DNA of 7,204 nucleotides. Origin: Burkholderiaceae bacterium (lineage in GTDB: Bacteria; Pseudomonadota; Gammaproteobacteria; Burkholderiales; Burkholderiaceae). A program made the position numbers and the translations under genes. Numbering within the stretch: position 1 is the stretch's first letter; each line of letters begins with the position of its first letter. The stretch covers positions 1-7,204 of the forward strand of contig JAKONL010000535.1 of assembly GCA_022701965.1 (NCBI GenBank). Direction: 5' to 3'. Below are positions 6,752-7,204 of this stretch, piece by piece. The notes beneath the pieces are model-generated. The model worked only from the letters and a program-made list of their open reading frames with translations, made no database searches and was not told the origin of the DNA.

Positions 6752-7204
6752 ATGAGCGCAGACCCGCACTACCAGGCCACCCAGGACGCCCACACCGGCC
6801 CGATCAAGAATCCCAAGCAGCTCCTGCTCGCCGTGGGCATTTCGTTCATCGTGCCGATCCTGATCATCGTGGGGCTCGTCATGTACGTGGTGTCCGGCGA
6901 CAAGCCGTCCGGAGTCGCCGTCGGCGACAACATGTCGCTCTACGGCGTGTCCAAGGACAACCGCGACCGCGAGGTGGCCGAGCGCCTGCGCCGCGTGGGC
7001 GCCATCGAGATCCGCGACGCGAACCGTCCGCTCGCCGCCGGCGAAACCGTCTTCAAGGCCCAGTGCGTGGCCTGCCACGGCACGCCGGGCATTCCGGGGG
7101 CTCCGCACCTCGGCGACGCTGCGGCGTGGGGGCCGCGCATCGGTCAGGGTTATGCGGTGTTGCTCGAGCATGCGCTCAAGGGCAAGGGCGCGATGCCGCC
7201 GCAG
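6752..7204 (+). CDS. Membrane-anchored cytochrome c, c5-type (3' end beyond window)
   Basis: This is an electron-transfer cytochrome of the periplasmic face, likely feeding a terminal oxidase or another respiratory acceptor. The 151 codons present are in frame to the last base. A short polar N-terminus (MSADPHYQATQDAHTGPIKN) precedes one hydrophobic helix at about 24-47, which lacks a clear cleavage site and so probably acts as an uncleaved membrane anchor. A linker of about 50 residues follows. The haem site C105-V-A-C-H109 comes after LAAGETVFKAQ, a typical lead-in, and is followed by the class I pattern P-x-L-G-D-x-x-x-W-x-P-R. M148 in GAMPPQ is the probable axial Met ligand. This arrangement matches the cytochrome c5/c555-like proteins common in Burkholderiales. 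Whether a second haem domain follows is unknown because the gene is cut. It lies 110 bases after the efflux operon with its own -10, so co-regulation with efflux is not implied. Confidence 0.93.
   Translation, partial: MSADPHYQATQDAHTGPIKNPKQLLLAVGISFIVPILIIVGLVMYVVSGDKPSGVAVGDNMSLYGVSKDNRDREVAERLRRVGAIEIRDANRPLAAGETVFKAQCVACHGTPGIPGAPHLGDAAAWGPRIGQGYAVLLEHALKGKGAMPPQ

Noticed and set aside
1..7204. Mobile elements, integration sites, tRNAs, CRISPR arrays, toxin-antitoxin or defence genes
   Set aside because: Looked for on both strands. No transposase or integrase motifs, long terminal inverted repeats, spaced direct repeats or cloverleaf structures were seen, and composition is uniform across the genes.

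Overview
The window comes from a high-GC Gram-negative chromosome, most likely a betaproteobacterium of the Burkholderiales (Comamonadaceae-like). The pointers are the strong G/C preference at third codon positions, a MexAB-OprM/TtgABC-type efflux operon next to a divergent TetR regulator, and a downstream membrane-anchored cytochrome c5-type gene of a sort I associate with that order. The taxonomic call is inference from composition and protein style, not from a marker gene.

Layout. (1) Positions 1-590, minus strand: a TetR/AcrR-family repressor (TtgR/AcrR-like) with a TTG start. Its last few codons lie outside the window. (2) Positions 591-754: a divergent control region. It holds an AcrR-type inverted repeat (about 633-656), a -10-like element for the repressor inside that repeat, and a possible stem-loop in the leader of the efflux operon. 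(3) Positions 755-6641, plus strand: a three-gene operon encoding a lipoprotein periplasmic adaptor (755-2023), an HAE-1 RND proton/drug antiporter (2036-5200) and an outer-membrane channel lipoprotein (5193-6641). The genes are 12 bases apart and then overlap by 8 bases, so they are probably co-transcribed and the last two translationally coupled. (4) Positions 6642-6751: a short gap with an imperfect GC-rich hairpin and a TATAAT hexamer. (5) Positions 6752 to the window end: the N-terminal 151 codons of a membrane-anchored cytochrome c with one CxxCH haem site, probably a separate transcription unit.

How it works together: the pump takes up substrates from the periplasm and inner-membrane leaflet using the proton motive force. 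The adaptor connects it to the outer-membrane channel, giving a complete envelope-spanning export machine. The divergent TetR protein is expected to bind the inverted repeat and repress the operon, and probably itself, until a ligand releases it. The cytochrome belongs to respiratory electron transfer and has no evident link to efflux beyond adjacency.

I found no RNA genes, insertion sequences, CRISPR arrays, phage genes or frameshifts. This reads as an ordinary, intact core-type efflux locus. I see no evidence for an undescribed system, and the items in the findings are modest regulatory or structural points.
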